Below are positions 23,570 through 35,964 of a stretch of 64,000 bases of DNA, piece by piece. The first letter of the stretch is position 1. Each line of letters begins with the position of its first letter. The notes beneath the pieces are model-generated. The model saw only the letters and a list, made by a program, of their open reading frames with translations. It searched no databases and was not told the DNA's origin. A program made the position numbers and the translations under genes. The stretch lies in the NCBI GenBank assembly GCA_029449245.1, contig JANATF010000001.1:186001-250000 (forward strand), written 5' to 3'. Source of the DNA: Mortierella alpina. Its lineage: Eukaryota > Mortierellomycota > Mortierellomycetes > Mortierellales > Mortierellaceae.

Positions 23570-25898
23570 TTAATGGTCCAGGATATGGAGGTTTCCAGAC
23601 ACAACCTTGTTCTCCAAGATACTGCCCGAGGGAATGTCGATGTGGGAGCCCGCGTTAGCGACAATGATCACAGTTCCCTTGAGCACAACGTCTGAGCCAA
23701 ACGATACATCCCCAGTGACGGTTAGGTGGTCCAGCTCAAGAATATGAGGAGGGTTGTTGAACCGAGCCAAAAAGTTGTTGACCTTCTTGAAATGGTCGCC
23801 GAGTTTGACCAAGGGAACGGTGTTGAACATGCGCTTGGGGTTAATCGAGAGCTCGCCATGGTTGAGTGAGTAAAGATCGGACGTTACCAAGAACAAGTCC
23901 GAGGTGGACTTGACGGGCAAGAAGCGGCTACGAGGGACGTTCACTCCATGAGCATTGTGGAAATGCTTGATACCAGCACCAACAGCAGTCTCGAGCTGAA
24001 TGACCTTCTCGCCAGACTCTGTCGTCTTGTTGTTAACAATGACCTCAAGGCTCAACTCACGAGCCTCGACAACGCGCTTGATCGCCTTGAGGTTGACCCA
24101 CAAGTTGTTAGTGTTGAAGATCTTGAACTTCTTGATACTCTTGAAGTCCTCGACGTGCTCCGCGGGCACTTGGGCAATCTCGAGCAGGCGGATCTGGCCC
24201 TCATAGTCGATGAGCGTTCCTCCCTTGATATCGGCCCTGGTCTTGTCCGTCACCTCCATCATGAACTCTGCGCCAGATTCAACCATGTGGTTAAGAATGC
24301 CGTCATCCACTGTTGCGCCCAAGTTGTCAACGTTCGAGACAAAGAGATATTCCTTGCCATCGTCAATCAACTGATCCAAAAGTCCCGAGTTGTTGAGCGA
24401 GTCAAACAAGTCTCCGTGACCGGGAGGGTACCAGTCGGCAATGTCACCGTTGGGATTGCGGGGAGTAGGCAAGAGCGAGTCCTTGTTGATGCGGGGGTAG
24501 CGAGACTGGTTGAATGTCAAGATCTCGATGTTGTGCGTGGCGTACTTTTGAACGATTCGCTTCGTCTCATCGTCCGTGTTGAAGGAGTTCATCAGAATGA
24601 AGGGTACGTTCACGTTCTTGGCCTTGTTCAAGTACTAACAAAAAGGAGTACGGCATGCCGAGAGTTCTTGAGTCAACTAGTACACCAACAGTTTTTTGCC
24701 CATGCAGCATAGTATCGTTTCAAGCAATTGCTTACCTCGATCTGACGGACACTGAGATCCAAAAAGGTCATGCCATCACGGACCTCGATAGCACTTTTGG
24801 GACCGACACAGCCCATAGTGGTTCCCAATCCACCATTGAGTTTCAGGACAGCAAGCTTGTTCATATGAGGGCTCGACTCGACCTTGGGAATGCTGTCATA
24901 AGGAACGACCTGGTCCTCTGGGGGCGAATTGACCTTGTCCCAGTTGATTTTCGTGCCCTTGCTTCTCTCGCCGAGCCAGCGGGTGAAGAGCAAAAAGAAG
25001 TTGCCCATTTCATTTTGGAAGAGCTGTCGTCATAAAGGAGCGTCATCGACAGGAAAGGAGGAAGAATACACAGAGGGTCAGTGCTTTGGAACTTTGCATG
25101 CAGCTGGACACAAACGTGACTGTCCGTCCTCAGGCGCGTTCTCCTCTTGAGCTTCACGACGTCATTACTACAAAATTTCCACGGTCGATACTTGCGCTCG
25201 CACGCTCGGAAGGTCAAAGAAGGTCAACGCAAGGGCAACCGAGTGGTCCTTGGATGACGTGCTCCCCCATCTTCGTGAATGCAAAAGAGACGCCACGGCG
25301 GTTCCAACCCTCAGAAGACAGGCGCGTCCGTCGGTGCTGCATTTCATTGTCTTAACCTCCCGCAATCTCTAACCAACTGCTCCAGCTGTGCGTAGCATAC
25401 CTTTCTCTCGTTCTCGTCCTTGACTTGCGAGATAAGACGGTTAAGTTCTGTGCGCATAGCATTGGCTGCAGCTGCACTGCTGGCGCCCTGAAAGTCCTAT
25501 CAGTGGCGGGAGCCAAGGTGAAAGAGAGGAAGAAGAGGATTAGATAAAGAGGATCATAATCATTGTGCTCCCACCAGCAGATCCTAGATAAGCATCTTAA
25601 AAGCGATTCTGATCCTTTCACAAGGTTATCGCAATCGTCATCAAATCCCTTCCGATAGCATCTTTTGGGTTCTGCTCGCAGCGAGGATGGAGGCAGCAAG
25701 AGACCTGACTGCGTCTTGGTGGCGGCGCGAACGAAGGCACCTTGGAGCCGCATCCCGGAACGATCAGATAGGCCGTCAAGCGTCGCTCTCTTTCTTGCAC
25801 ATACAGTAGAGATGAGAGCAGGTGCTTACCAATGTAGAAAGTGTGTGAGGGTGGTGAGGCTGTCCACCGGCGGCATGCGTGGGAGTAAGAGAGGCCAT
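23570..25898 (-). CDS. UGP1: UTP-glucose-1-phosphate uridylyltransferase
   Basis: Makes UDP-glucose from glucose-1-phosphate and UTP for glycogen, cell-wall glucan and glycosylation. Four exons: 25898-25830, 25496-25401, 25023-24736, 24634-23570 (1518 nt, 505 aa; usual for the family). The nucleotide-binding loop is in exon 3 ([20 protein letters not shown]). Exon 4 holds [58 protein letters not shown] and [13 protein letters not shown], and the C-terminal beta-helix ends with [15 protein letters not shown]. Exon 1 ([13 protein letters not shown]) is assigned by phase only: the exon 2 acceptor could be at 25496 (used here) or nine bases further in. TATA-like TATAAAAG lies 230 bases upstream. 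Confidence 0.95.
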
Positions 25899-26674
25899 GG
25901 CTTGTCGAGGTGCTTGAAATAATGTGGCGGATGGTAGCTGAGACAATGAGCACAGGGCGAATCGTCAGAGTGGCTCAGGGAGGGCGGTTGTGCGTGGAAC
26001 TGGTGGAGGAGAACGAGAGAGAAAGAGGCAGGAGGGAGAAGAAGGAGGAGAGGGAGTGAAGGAAAGAAGAGAGGAGATGGATGAAAAAGATGAGGAATCC
26101 GAAAGTGGGGGGGGAAAAGGGATCACTTTTATACTTCATATAGGCCTGCTGTACCTTGGTCATTTAAACTTTCGATAAGAAAAAAGTGCGTGCAATGGTG
26201 ATGTGATCCAACTGGCCGGCGCCTTTTCCTGCTATCGTATCGCACAGATCATGCTCCCCACGCCGAAGACGCTGCTTTCTCGGGTCTCCGCACCCGCAAA
26301 CAACCTCGTTAGAGATTACGCTGCTTGTGGGGCGAGCATGGATGATAACGGCTGCTTTAGACCTCCGATCCTGGGAGCAGAGTACAAGATCTGAACAGTG
26401 TTCACCAAGATAGGAGCGGAAGGACGAACACGCCTTTCTCTTTCTACAACACTCATCGTGAATATATTTAGATTGGTGTTGCCAAAAAAGACAACACATC
26501 CTTCAAGAGAGGTCGCAGGCGTTTTGTTATTTTTGATGGGGTGAACAGGTACGGCGGCGGCGGGCTATATCACGTGCTCCTCTCTCCGTCCATTATGTAG
26601 TCCATGCTTTTGGCGTCTTACACCTTTACATCATTCAATCCAGCAAGCCGTTTCCATTCCACTGTCGCTTCAGG
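25899..26674. other. Divergent promoter region, UGP1 / Kish
   Basis: Between two divergent genes. Minus strand TATAAAAG at 26126-26133 fits the UGP1 promoter. The 25980-26110 part is purine-rich on the plus strand (pyrimidine-rich leader for UGP1). No gene seen. Confidence 0.55.
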
Positions 26675-27272
26675 ATGGTAATATATGCGCGAATCACCAA
26701 CTGCAGGAGAAACGACTCTTCGATACATGTTTGAACCAAGGAAATCCCGGATGCTGACAAGCGTTTGTCTACACACACCCCTCTTTCACCTCCATCGCAC
26801 AGTCCGCCCTGTTCAATTTCCAAAGTTTGCTTCTAGTGATCCTCTTGGTCATCTGCACCTGCACCTATGTTCAATCTCAGACAAATCTCCTCGACCGCAA
26901 CAAGACTGGGTATGATACCACTCCAACGCCTGGCCGCAAAAGTCGTCACTGCACCGCGGGGGAAGTGTTGAATGCCCGAGACGAGGATGTTAACATGCCG
27001 TGCCCAACGTTACCTTTTGTATTACAATGTCATAGGGTTCTCGGTATCTTCTGGAAGGCAGCGAGGATAGGTAATCTTTTGCTATACATATCTATATCAG
27101 GACTAGGATACTGGATGTCCTCATGGAATATTGGATCAGCTCGGAGGCTGTTACACTCTCAAAAACTAACACGACGCTTGACCGATCTCTTTTGCTAGGT
27201 GAACGTCTTAGCCCATACGTGTCGCTGGCATGTGTGTGCATGGGTATCAGCCAGCTGCTACCCGAAAAGTAA
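26675..27272 (+). CDS. Kish protein (TMEM167 family)
   Basis: Kish/TMEM167 proteins are small Golgi membrane proteins needed for secretion. Four exons: 26675-26677 (ATG alone), 26803-26909, 27036-27070, 27199-27272 (219 nt, 72 aa). Exon 2 starts [20 protein letters not shown] and has LLDRNKTG; exon 3 is [12 protein letters not shown]; exon 4 is [16 protein letters not shown] and so on. This is the family signature in order: [32 protein letters not shown]. Two membrane spans are seen, one near the N-terminus and one at the C-terminus. Phases agree at each junction (0, 2, 1). The start codon stands alone in its exon, with a GTAATA donor directly after ATG; I infer this because exon 2 begins at the family's second residue. 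AATAAA at 27299-27304 follows the stop. Confidence 0.9.
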
Positions 27273-27488
27273 AAAAAAAAGCACGACCGAATAACCTCAA
27301 TAAAACCAGCTCAGCCGTGTTCGTACTACGTGTCCTTTGACAGGCGACTTGTGCAAAGCCTAAGAACCTTTATACAGCCCAAGGATGGAGCGTAGGGAGT
27401 AATATTTGGGCTGCGCAAGGGCGTTCTAAATAAAGGGTGGCCTTGTTTTCCAGGTGCAGCATTCAGCAACCATTCAACACTATCCCAA

Positions 27489-29595
27489 ATGTCATTTACA
27501 GCTCCTCAAGGACCCGTCAGGAGTTCCCAGAGCGGGACGGAAAGTAGCGCCAATGGCAGTGACGACAATCTGCCCAAGGACAATCAAGCCTCGCCCGCTG
27601 GAGCTGGTGCCGTGTTCGCCATGCCAACAGCCCCCGTCAAAAAATCTGCCATGCTCCCACCTCCACCGCCACCACCTCCACTCTTTCCCAGGGAAGACGA
27701 TGATCTTGAGTCACCCAATGCCGACGCACCCTTAGTCTCTTCACAGAGTATCGCACCGCCCTCCAGGGATTCCAAACCAGCAGGGAATACACCGCCGCTC
27801 AAATATCATAAGCCAGCCTGGAGCGGATACCCAAACCAACAGTTCTTTTTCGAGGTGATCAAAAACGGCGTCATTGTGGACAGGGTCATGGCGCCCGAGA
27901 AAGAGTTCCTGGTCATTGGACGACTTCCCTTGTGCGATCTTGAGATGGAACACCCGGTATATATCGCTCTTCGATCATCGCGTTCCTTTTTGGAGATCAA
28001 GAAAAAAGAACGATCTTCTCAATTTTCTGACAAACTCGCTTTTTTGCCATTGCAAACAGTCTCTTTCAAGGTATCATGCCATAGTCCAGTTCAAGAGCAA
28101 CGGCGAGTGCTTCATCTATGATCTCAACAGCAGCCACGGGACCAAACTCAACAAAACAAAGATCCCGCCTCAGATGCATGTCTCTCTCAAACCAGGAGAT
28201 CAACTTCGCTTTGGCGAAAGCACCAGGATCTACCTCTTCCAAACAGAGCAGGAGGTCGATCAAGAGGAGGAGGATCGGAAAATGGTCGCATCCATGATCG
28301 AACGACAGAACCGGACCAAGGAAAGCTCTCAAAGGCAGCAGACCAGGGACGAGGACGACGGTTGTAATTGGTAAAGAGGAAAAAAAAGGCATCACTCAAT
28401 GAGGATCTTTTTTTTGTTAAACATTTCCACTCATTCTTTATGAAACTCTCGAATCGTCTAACGCGTGCTTTCTTTCTTCGCATCTCAGGGGAATGCAAGA
28501 AGATGCAGAGGACGACGATGACGACGACGACGCTGCCATGGACGGATCTGTGCGGAGACCAGTGGATCCGGATGCATACTATAGAAAGGACCCCAAAAAG
28601 GCACTCCGGAACTATCTCGAAAGCAAAGGATTCAACTGCGAATTTGAAATCGAGGAGGAAGGGCCCGGACATGCGCGCGAGTACACTGCTAGGATCCGGC
28701 TACCGATCGAAACCTCCATGGGTCCTGTCTATGGTCAAGCCACCACTGGAAAGAAGCGGGACGCGGAACGGGAAGCAGCACTGGACGCGTGTATTCAGTT
28801 GGATAGCAGAGGCATGCTTGGCCATAATTCCTCCGGAGAAGGTTCGTATCATGCCATGGCTACAGCTTTTTTTTTCTTTAATCGAGAGTGAAAGACTCGG
28901 CCCCATAACCATCTCCTCATCTCCTTGCTTCAAATAACAGCTTCGGCCAAACCCCGGGGTAAAAAAGTAGAGTACTCGGACGACGATGATGACGATGATT
29001 TCTACGACAGGACCGCCAAGAAAAAGACCGCGGCCAAAAAGACGGAACAGAAGGCAGACACACACGAATCGCTCCTTGAGAAACACAAAGACTTACTTGT
29101 CAAGATGAGCAAACTCGAAACCAGGATCCAGGAATACGATGCATCTGCGGCGGAGAGAAAGAGGCTGGAAGAGTCCGGCGACCTCGATGCGTACATGACC
29201 TCGCTTGAAAAGTCCGGAGGAGACTCCAAAGCAAAGATGCTGCAAACCCTTGCCTTTATGAAGAAGGTAATGCATCCCCAACGGGCTTGATTTTTCAGTC
29301 TCCATATCCTTGCCGTTACTCACAATATCTCCCTATTCGCTCTGTTGTTCTATAGGAGGAGAAACAATTGCTGCAGCTCATCGAGTATACAAAACCTATA
29401 GATTTTATGGCCAAGATCAAGGCAGGCGCCAGTGTTTCCAATGCCGATATGAAGAGCAGCCGCAGCGAATCCCTTGACGAGAATACCGAGATTCAAAACG
29501 TAAAGCGACAAAGCGAGTCGGACGTGGCAGTGGAGGAGGCCGCTCCTGTCAAGAAGCCACGAGTTCTCGGGCCCGCACTGCCTCCACCTTCATGA
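27489..29595 (+). CDS. Kanadaptin-like FHA-domain protein
   Basis: Similar to kanadaptin (SLC4A1AP), a nuclear FHA plus dsRBD-like protein of uncertain role. Five exons: 27489-27956, 28060-28370, 28489-28841, 28941-29266, 29356-29595 (1698 nt, 565 aa). A Pro-rich start with eight prolines in a row (about residue 58) is followed by the FHA domain at about 120-240: FLVIGRLPLCDLEMEHP, SLSRYHAIVQF, NSSHGTKLNKTKIPP, GDQLRFGESTRIYLF. Then comes an acidic patch, a dsRBD-like part (YYRKDPKKALRNYLESKGF, TTGKKRDAEREAALDACIQL), a second acidic Asp run, a Lys-rich stretch and a coiled-coil-like segment (LLEKHKDLLVKMSKLETRIQ). The FHA, dsRBD and coiled-coil order is that of the family. AATAAA lies 12 bases past the stop. 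Confidence 0.93.
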
Positions 29596-29708
29596 GGATA
29601 AGCGCCAATAAAGAGCGACCCTCACCATTTTTTTTTTTTTTGATTTGCTTGTATATTTTTTCAATCTCATCGCTTGTCGTTCTAGCGCAGCACGCAAAGC
29701 ACAGTAAA

Positions 29709-32700
29709 CTATGCCTTTGCTTCCTCTACATAGTCTGGGTTCTTCTTCAAGAGTACAAAGCCCTCCAATACAGGTGCCTGGGCCAAGTATTCCTCTGTCG
29801 AAAGTTCTGCACGCTCCGAGTAGGCCAAAAGGACGGGTGTGGAGTGAGTTTGGAATCCTGTAATGGTCTTGGGCCGGCCTGCTTGTCCAACGACATCCAC
29901 AGCCTGACCGACACGAACTGCCACAGACTCGTTCTCCAGTTCTGCGTTCAGCGTGATCAAGAATCGTGGATACATGGCTGTGACAAGGGAGTAGATCAGG
30001 TAGTGGTGGCGACCCAAAATCAACGTTTTGACGTCTGTGAAGGCCACCAGCGTCGTCAAAAGACCTGCCAGCGCGACTGGGGACATGATCTGGCGATCGG
30101 TGTTCAGGGGGTTGATGGTCAATGTACCCTTGCCCATGTGCAGCAGTCCCTGTATAATTAAGCATGTCGAGAGAAATGTAATTAGCACGAAAACACTTCG
30201 AACTACTGTTCCACAAGATACAATTCCACTGAAACCAATGCCATGCACTAGTATCATGTACTACATACCTGTGCAATGCGGACAACAAAGAGGCAGCTGG
30301 CGTCCTTGTGGTAATATGAGGCGAGATGGCGCAACATTTGGGCAACGCGAGCGTTGTTGGTTCCAGCACCGACCATGCCCATGGCGAAGATCGAGTTCAG
30401 AGCCACCTCAATGTCAGTGTCGTGAGAATACTTGCCCAGAGTGTCCAAGACAGAAAGCACTGGGTTGGACGCACAGAGCAATCCAATGGCCAAGGGAACG
30501 GCTCTGCGGATGACAGGCTCGCCATAGTGCATCAAATGAGTGAAGGATCTCAATGCCATCTCAGCTCCAATGTCCTCGCCGAGAGCGATGAGAGCAATAC
30601 CAATGACAGCGTAGGCCTGGAACTCATCATCTGCTCCAGTTTCGCCCTCGACATCAATATGATCGTTGCAGTAATGAAGCATGCGCTGGATGTGAAGAAC
30701 GTCGCCAGTGCCAGCGTACGCGCAGATCTCAACAATGACACTCGTCCTCTTGGCAATTGGGTGCTCAATGGCCTTCAAAGTCTCCAGAGTCACATCGCAC
30801 TGCCCACGGGTACCTGTGCGATACGTTGGAAGGAAAAGAATGTTAACGGGTGACACAACGAAATTTACGTCGACACCTTGACAGGCACGGCAAGTTATCT
30901 CATACCCAAGTGCAAGAGTCCTAGTCCAAGTCCCATGAAGCGACTGAAGGTCTCCCCAAGTTGACCATCAGCACGCTCCAGCATCGTCTGCAAAATGGTG
31001 CTGGTGATCTCGCCGTCGCAGGTGCCAACAAAAATCTGGCCTAAGGCGAGAGCGGCAAATGACGACAGCTCCATGGAGAGGTCCGAGTTGCTGATAATAG
31101 GCAAGAGAAGCTCCGAAAGCTCCTCTCTTGCTGAACCAGCGTATGCCAAACCCAAACCCTGGATCGCAGCGACACGGTTTGACATGGACTTGGTATCGTC
31201 CAAGTGCTCTGAAAGGACGGCCAACGCCGGGTCTGCCTGGCTACGGACACCCGAGTTGACAATACCCACAGCCAGAAGGGCTCCTGCTCTGATGTTCTCA
31301 TCGTCAGAGTAAATGTACTTGTCGATCTGGTTAAGACCCATATCGACATCCCACAGCAAGATCATTCCCAGGGATGCAGAGGCACTGAGCATGCCGTGGT
31401 CCTTGTTCTTGAAAATCCAGCCACCATCATCCTCCTCTGTGAGCATGAGTTTATCGACTCCAAAACCAGCGTTCACAAAGGCATTCACAAATGTCGATGC
31501 CAAATTCTGACGAGCAGAATCCACTTGTGCGACACCTGCAGAACCTAGAGTAGCATAACAAAGAAGACGTCAGTTCATCTTGATATGGAAGCATGCAAGT
31601 TTGGTCAACCATCGTAAAGATGCAAACAGCCACTGCGAGAGACTTACGTTTGTGCTCGAGGTGGGTTTTATAGATATCCTCAGGCGTTTTTGCTTCCATA
31701 AGGTCGAGCTCGCGAGCGAGGTTGATGAAATGTGTTGTGAGGTGGGTGTTGTTGATGCAGTTTTGAAGATCCTCGTCCTCAGTTTCGACAAAAATCTGCT
31801 GTCTAGCCAGCATGAATGCAAGCTGCTTCTTCAAGAGTCTACATCAACAAGACGAGGCGTGAATTCAGGGACGGGTGTTATTCGTGCGCGTGCTACGAGT
31901 AAACCAATGAGCGGACAAGAACCAACGACAAGGTACTTACGGGTCCTCGCAGCTGTCAAAGATGCTCTGGATAAGCTTTTTGTCGGACATGCGGATGGCG
32001 ATCAGCAATGCCTCGGCATATCGACCGTGCTTCATGTAAATATCATGGGTGGTTCTTAAGCAAATAGCATCGTCGGGGGACTCCAGATAGTTGACGCAGC
32101 TAACACAGGCAAAGAGAAAATGGGTGAGTCCGTTAGAAATCAAGCTAGTCCGATGTCCACTTCATTGACGACCGAGGTTTCTGAAAGATATATACCTTGC
32201 AATGTAGAGACACACACGCTTGTACGAGTTCTTATCCACAAACGACACCAGCTTGGGGACAATGTCCAACTGAAGAAGAAGATCGACAGCATCTGCCTCT
32301 GCATTGTGAGCCAAGAAGAAAGGGGCAACATCCAATGCGAGGGTGACGAGGTCGTCGACCGCGGCATCCTTCTCCTGTCTCCGGGTGTATTCGATTCCGA
32401 TTTCAGTAGAGAGGTGCCTACGGTTTGCAAGAAAAGTCAAGTCGTTAGAACTGGTTCCCAGCTTGACACTGCGAAAAATTGAACAGCCTCGACTGGCAGG
32501 GTTTCGTACCTGACATATTCGTGGCCCCACGATCCAATAGCATTCTGAGATCCCAGCTGGCGGTACTTGAGAGTATCCAACTTATCGTCGTCATACGTCA
32601 TGGCCAAGATCGAAAGGATATCGGCGAGAAATTTCTATATATCGAGAACGTCCACTGAGTCTACCGCCGCCAATATCGCTACATTCCAGTCCTACAGAGC

Positions 32701-33294
32701 AGCGCTGCTTACCTTGTCTGCAGACTCGGGCCAGGACTCGTGGATGGAAATCATATCCGAGTACATGGGGCGCAGGTACTTGAGAGGCTTGGGGACAGAC
32801 GTCATGGAACTGGTGGAGGTCAGGATAAGGGTGCGGAGCGTCTCGAGCGTTGGGTTGTAAAGTTTTGTGTCGGACTCCTGTCATGCAGTAAAGGAGGAGT
32901 GAAAAAGGTCGCGTTCAAGTCGCGTTAGTGCTCTGCCCATCATGGACCTCTCGGGAACAAAGAACATATCATATCTAAGCTTCGCATTATACCTTCAATC
33001 TCTCAATCAGCATTTCGAGCTGAGTCTTGAGCTCCTGATCCTCCTCAGACTAGACGGAGATAGATGCAATGTGACAAAGACGGTTGATTAGCTGATCGGC
33101 CTACTTCGCTCCCTAGGCTCATGGTGGCGTGGCGACGTATACTGCTGCGAACTTGAATTTTTTTGAAGTACCAGCTCGTCCTTAATGGGGGCATCCTTGA
33201 GTTCCTTTGGCGTCTTCTTCAAGGGCTTGTCCTCCTCCATGGGAGAATTGTCTGCGGCAGGCACAGGGATAGCAACCGCTTTCTTCTCGACCAT
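29709..33294 (-). CDS. RPN1: 26S proteasome regulatory subunit Rpn1 (PSMD2)
   Basis: Rpn1 is a base subunit of the 19S particle that docks ubiquitin receptors and shuttle factors. Ten exons: 33294-33172, 33049-32993, 32877-32713, 32634-32510, 32417-32196, 32099-31941, 31838-31648, 31544-30906, 30813-30269, 30149-29709 (2667 nt, 888 aa; human 908). Landmarks: [130 protein letters not shown]-like KKNPDYVEE. The proteasome/cyclosome repeats fill the centre. The exon 1 donor is taken at 33171 (after DEL) because this joins to SEED as in the family; a second donor at about 33141 exists. No lesion. Divergent from a small gene 325 bases away. Confidence 0.97.
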
Positions 33295-33619
33295 TGTGCA
33301 GCGTAGTGTGTCCTGCTTTGATACTTTTGCTGGGGAAGTGTGGAGCGAGGGTCGACGTTGGAGAGTAGATGCCGAGGGTGGGTATCGCTTCTGACTGTGG
33401 TGTCTTGCTGAAGAAATCGGACTCGAGTCGTCCTGGTTGAATGTGAGGTTAAAGAGGAGAGATGTTTGAATGAGAGTTGAAGGGCGACGAGGAACAGTAA
33501 AAAGTGAAGGGCGCGCGTCAGCTCTTCAAATCCCACCTCCAGCGCATTCGTGACGTCATCGGGAGGCCTTCTGACTTAAGTGCGCTTGGCCACTTCAACC
33601 AAAATGTTCGACGATCAAC
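33295..33619. promoter_or_regulatory. Shared divergent promoter, RPN1 / small gene
   Basis: A 325-base spacer between two divergent start codons. No TATA box seen. I could not find a clear copy of the yeast Rpn4 element (GGTGGCAAA), so co-regulation with proteasome genes is not shown. Confidence 0.45.
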
Positions 33620-33958
33620 ATGACCGCAAGCTCAGGACTCGTGAATGCAGCAAGGCGTTCCTACAACGCCGTCAAGGCCAGCATAGCCTCTACCCCTGGA
33701 TCAGCTCAGAAATCATTGCGTCTTCCAACAAGAATCCCATTCAGGCCACAGGTTGCAAAGCCCGAGTCAACGCACAAAATCGCCTCTTTAGTGCAGGATC
33801 CGATCTCCATATCAGGCCTTCGGTTCTGCCTTCACATGGTGGTGTTTGCTGCCCCAGGCGTCATCCTGTCGAAAAAACTGTGTGATGGCGAACGCCTTGA
33901 GGACATTGTGCAAAGCACACGGGAGAGGATTGATAGCCTAGTCGGTAGCTACACCTGA
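33620..33958 (+). CDS. Small protein with mitochondrial-type N-terminus, 112 aa
   Basis: Single-exon frame I do not recognise. The N-terminus (MTASSGLVNAARRSYNAVKA) has Arg/Lys and Ser with no acidic residue until about residue 50, typical of a mitochondrial presequence. The middle has a hydrophobic stretch (SGLRFCLHMVVFAAPGVIL), and the C-terminus is a charged helix (GERLEDIVQSTRERIDSLV). Codon choice is C/G-ending and even. A competing ATG at 33604 opens another frame of 93 codons that is Arg/Cys-rich and less protein-like, so I prefer 33620. AATAAA at 34115-34120. It shares its promoter with RPN1. Confidence 0.6.
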   Translation: MTASSGLVNAARRSYNAVKASIASTPGSAQKSLRLPTRIPFRPQVAKPESTHKIASLVQDPISISGLRFCLHMVVFAAPGVILSKKLCDGERLEDIVQSTRERIDSLVGSYT

Positions 33959-34133
33959 TCCGGATAACCAAAAAGTCGCCGCTTAGCTCGCACCAGTCTC
34001 AGGACGCTCTCCGTGCTCACCCATTACGGAATATACCCTTATACAACCTCTCAAGTAAGCAATAGAGATCGACCTTTTGCGATTGCTTTATAGCACCGCG
34101 GATGTCACAACGAGAATAAAAGGCACTACTACT

Positions 34134-35493
34134 CTAGCGTCCACACTGTGTCGAGAAGGCAAATACCGTCTTGGAGTAATACCTGTCTCCAGAGTGCAGG
34201 ATCACCTGGTCTCTCCACTCTGCATGGTTGATCGCATCGGGAAACTTGGACGCCTCGAGGCAGAAGGCAGAATATGGCTTATAGCCTCCGCGAGCCTTTC
34301 CAACGAACGGAAAGCTTAGCTCGCCTTGTCCGGCTTGGTGGCCTGCGTCGACCTGGTTAGGAGGCAGCTCGAGAAAGTTGGCCGTGTACAGCTGGAACCC
34401 GGGCTCTGTAGTGGCCATGTTCATCACAATACCGGATTCAGGAGAGTAGACGTTGACGAGCGACAATGGCATACTCCGCTGAGCATCCTTGCGAAGATGA
34501 TATTCGGCGGGGCTCCTAATGGCTCCCTGGACCGGATAAAAGTGGTCGTATCCATGACCACCTCCAGGTGTGCTGGCGAGATCTTTACCGATCAGTTTGG
34601 GCTGTCGGAAATCCATGGAAGGAATCTTGTCCAGGGGTAGGATGACTCCGGTGGGGACAGACGTCGAGTCCGTCTCCAGATAGCTATCAATGTTGCTCAT
34701 ATGCACAACATGATTGGTGGCGAGGGCAGTGGACATGCCATCAGAAGATCCGGGAGTAGGTACACCGTTCAGATTGAAGTAAGCATGGTTGGTCAAGGAC
34801 GCAATAGTCGTCTGGTAGGTGCCTGTCTGGTTCTCGAGCTGGGCCTCGTACGTGATTTCGAGGGCAGCGTTCAGCAGTCGGTACGTGCAGTGAACGCGAA
34901 GGCGACCTGGGAAGCCTTGGTCCATGTGGTCAGAGACCATAGTCAACCGAAGACTGGTTCCCTGGTGGTCTTGTGGCTGCTCGACATCCCACATCCTAAA
35001 CGCGAAGCCATCAATACCTCCATGAAGAGAGTTTGGGGGATTGTTCTGGTCGAGACGGTAGACGTGCTCAGGGTTCTCTGGCAGAGAGAACTTGCCTTCA
35101 GCAATTCTAGGAGCAGGCAATGACCGTGGAGTGCCGTCGATGCAAACGTGATACTGGTGAGCACAAGCAGGCAACACAGAGAATGGCGTGTGAACATTGC
35201 AGCATGCGTGAGTTTTGGATTTGCCTGTTTGCTGTCCTTCCCACGCTTGCTCCAAAATAGGGATCGTGCGTGGTGCGATAGGCTGTCAGGTCATCGAAGC
35301 CGAGGACAATGTCTCTGACGCGGTTCTTGTCGTCAGGCACAAAGAGATGGGTGAGTGTGGCGCCGAGATTGATGATCTGGCAGGCCATCCCAAGCGAGGA
35401 CGCGTCTGTCAGGAGGAACGATCGGATTGGCGTGCCGGGAGGGGGACCTTGGCCCGCGACGCTTGGAACCGGTGGTTTCTCAGTAATAGGCAT
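34134..35493 (-). CDS. Aldose 1-epimerase (galactose mutarotase)
   Basis: Interconverts the alpha and beta anomers of galactose/glucose, the entry step of the Leloir pathway. Two exons: 35493-35225 and 35106-34134 (1242 nt, 413 aa). Landmarks: LGATLTHLFVPDD, VLGFDDLTAY, PYFGASVGRTANR then IAEGKFSL across the junction, NSLHGGIDGF, SLTNHAYFNLNG with the catalytic His, GGGHGYDHFYPV and FCLEASKFPDAINH with the catalytic Glu. The intron has a GC donor (CAG, then GCAAAT at 35224) and an AG acceptor. No GT in reach joins the two parts in phase, and both frames hit stops or lose similarity without splicing. Minus strand ATATAAAAG at 35614-35622 is a likely TATA box 120 bases upstream. About 60-70 residues longer than bacterial enzymes. 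Confidence 0.93.
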
Positions 35494-35613
35494 GTTGGGA
35501 GTGGTGCTGAGAAAGAAGAGGCAGATTAGAGTGGAAGGTGGCGGGAGCTGAGGAGAGGGTAGGTGTGTAGAGGGTTAGAGGGAGGAAGAGGAGGAGGCGA
35601 CGAGGGCGTCGAT

Positions 35614-35622
35614 CTTTTATAT
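35614..35622 (-). promoter_or_regulatory. TATA box of the galactose mutarotase gene
   Basis: Minus strand ATATAAAAG about 120 bases before the ATG at 35493, in a 471-base spacer shared with the divergent ALKBH1 gene. The plus-strand side of the spacer has a T run (35862-35871) and a C/A-rich leader. Confidence 0.55.
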
Positions 35623-35964
35623 CGCTCGCAACCTTGTGCGGCGCTATCATGATAAGATTCTTGTGGCTGCACCCCACAGCCAGCATAGAGGCAACCGTGC
35701 TCCAACGCCTGTGTCCACCATGCAGGATAGCACTCCTCGGCATAAGAGCGATGGAAGTTAGGTTGCGATGGAGGTTGAGGATGGAGGTTGAGGATGGAGA
35801 CTGGACTACAGTGCTGCCAGAACGCTGTAGCGCTCGTTCATGGTCGAGATCGCAGCCACCTTTTTTTTTTTCTTTTATCCTAGTCTTCCGCCGCTTCCTT
35901 CGCGCATCCAACTACCCAACCACCCAACCATCCATCCAACCACCACCACCCGACTGCAACAAGA

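Noticed and set aside
23948-24712. 254-codon plus-strand ORF
   Set aside because: Antisense of UGP1 exon 4 with no features of its own.
34134-35255. Reading the mutarotase as a single long ORF from 35255
   Set aside because: This loses the conserved N-terminal third (LGATL, VLGFDDL, GASVGR), which is supplied by exon 1 through the GC-AG intron.
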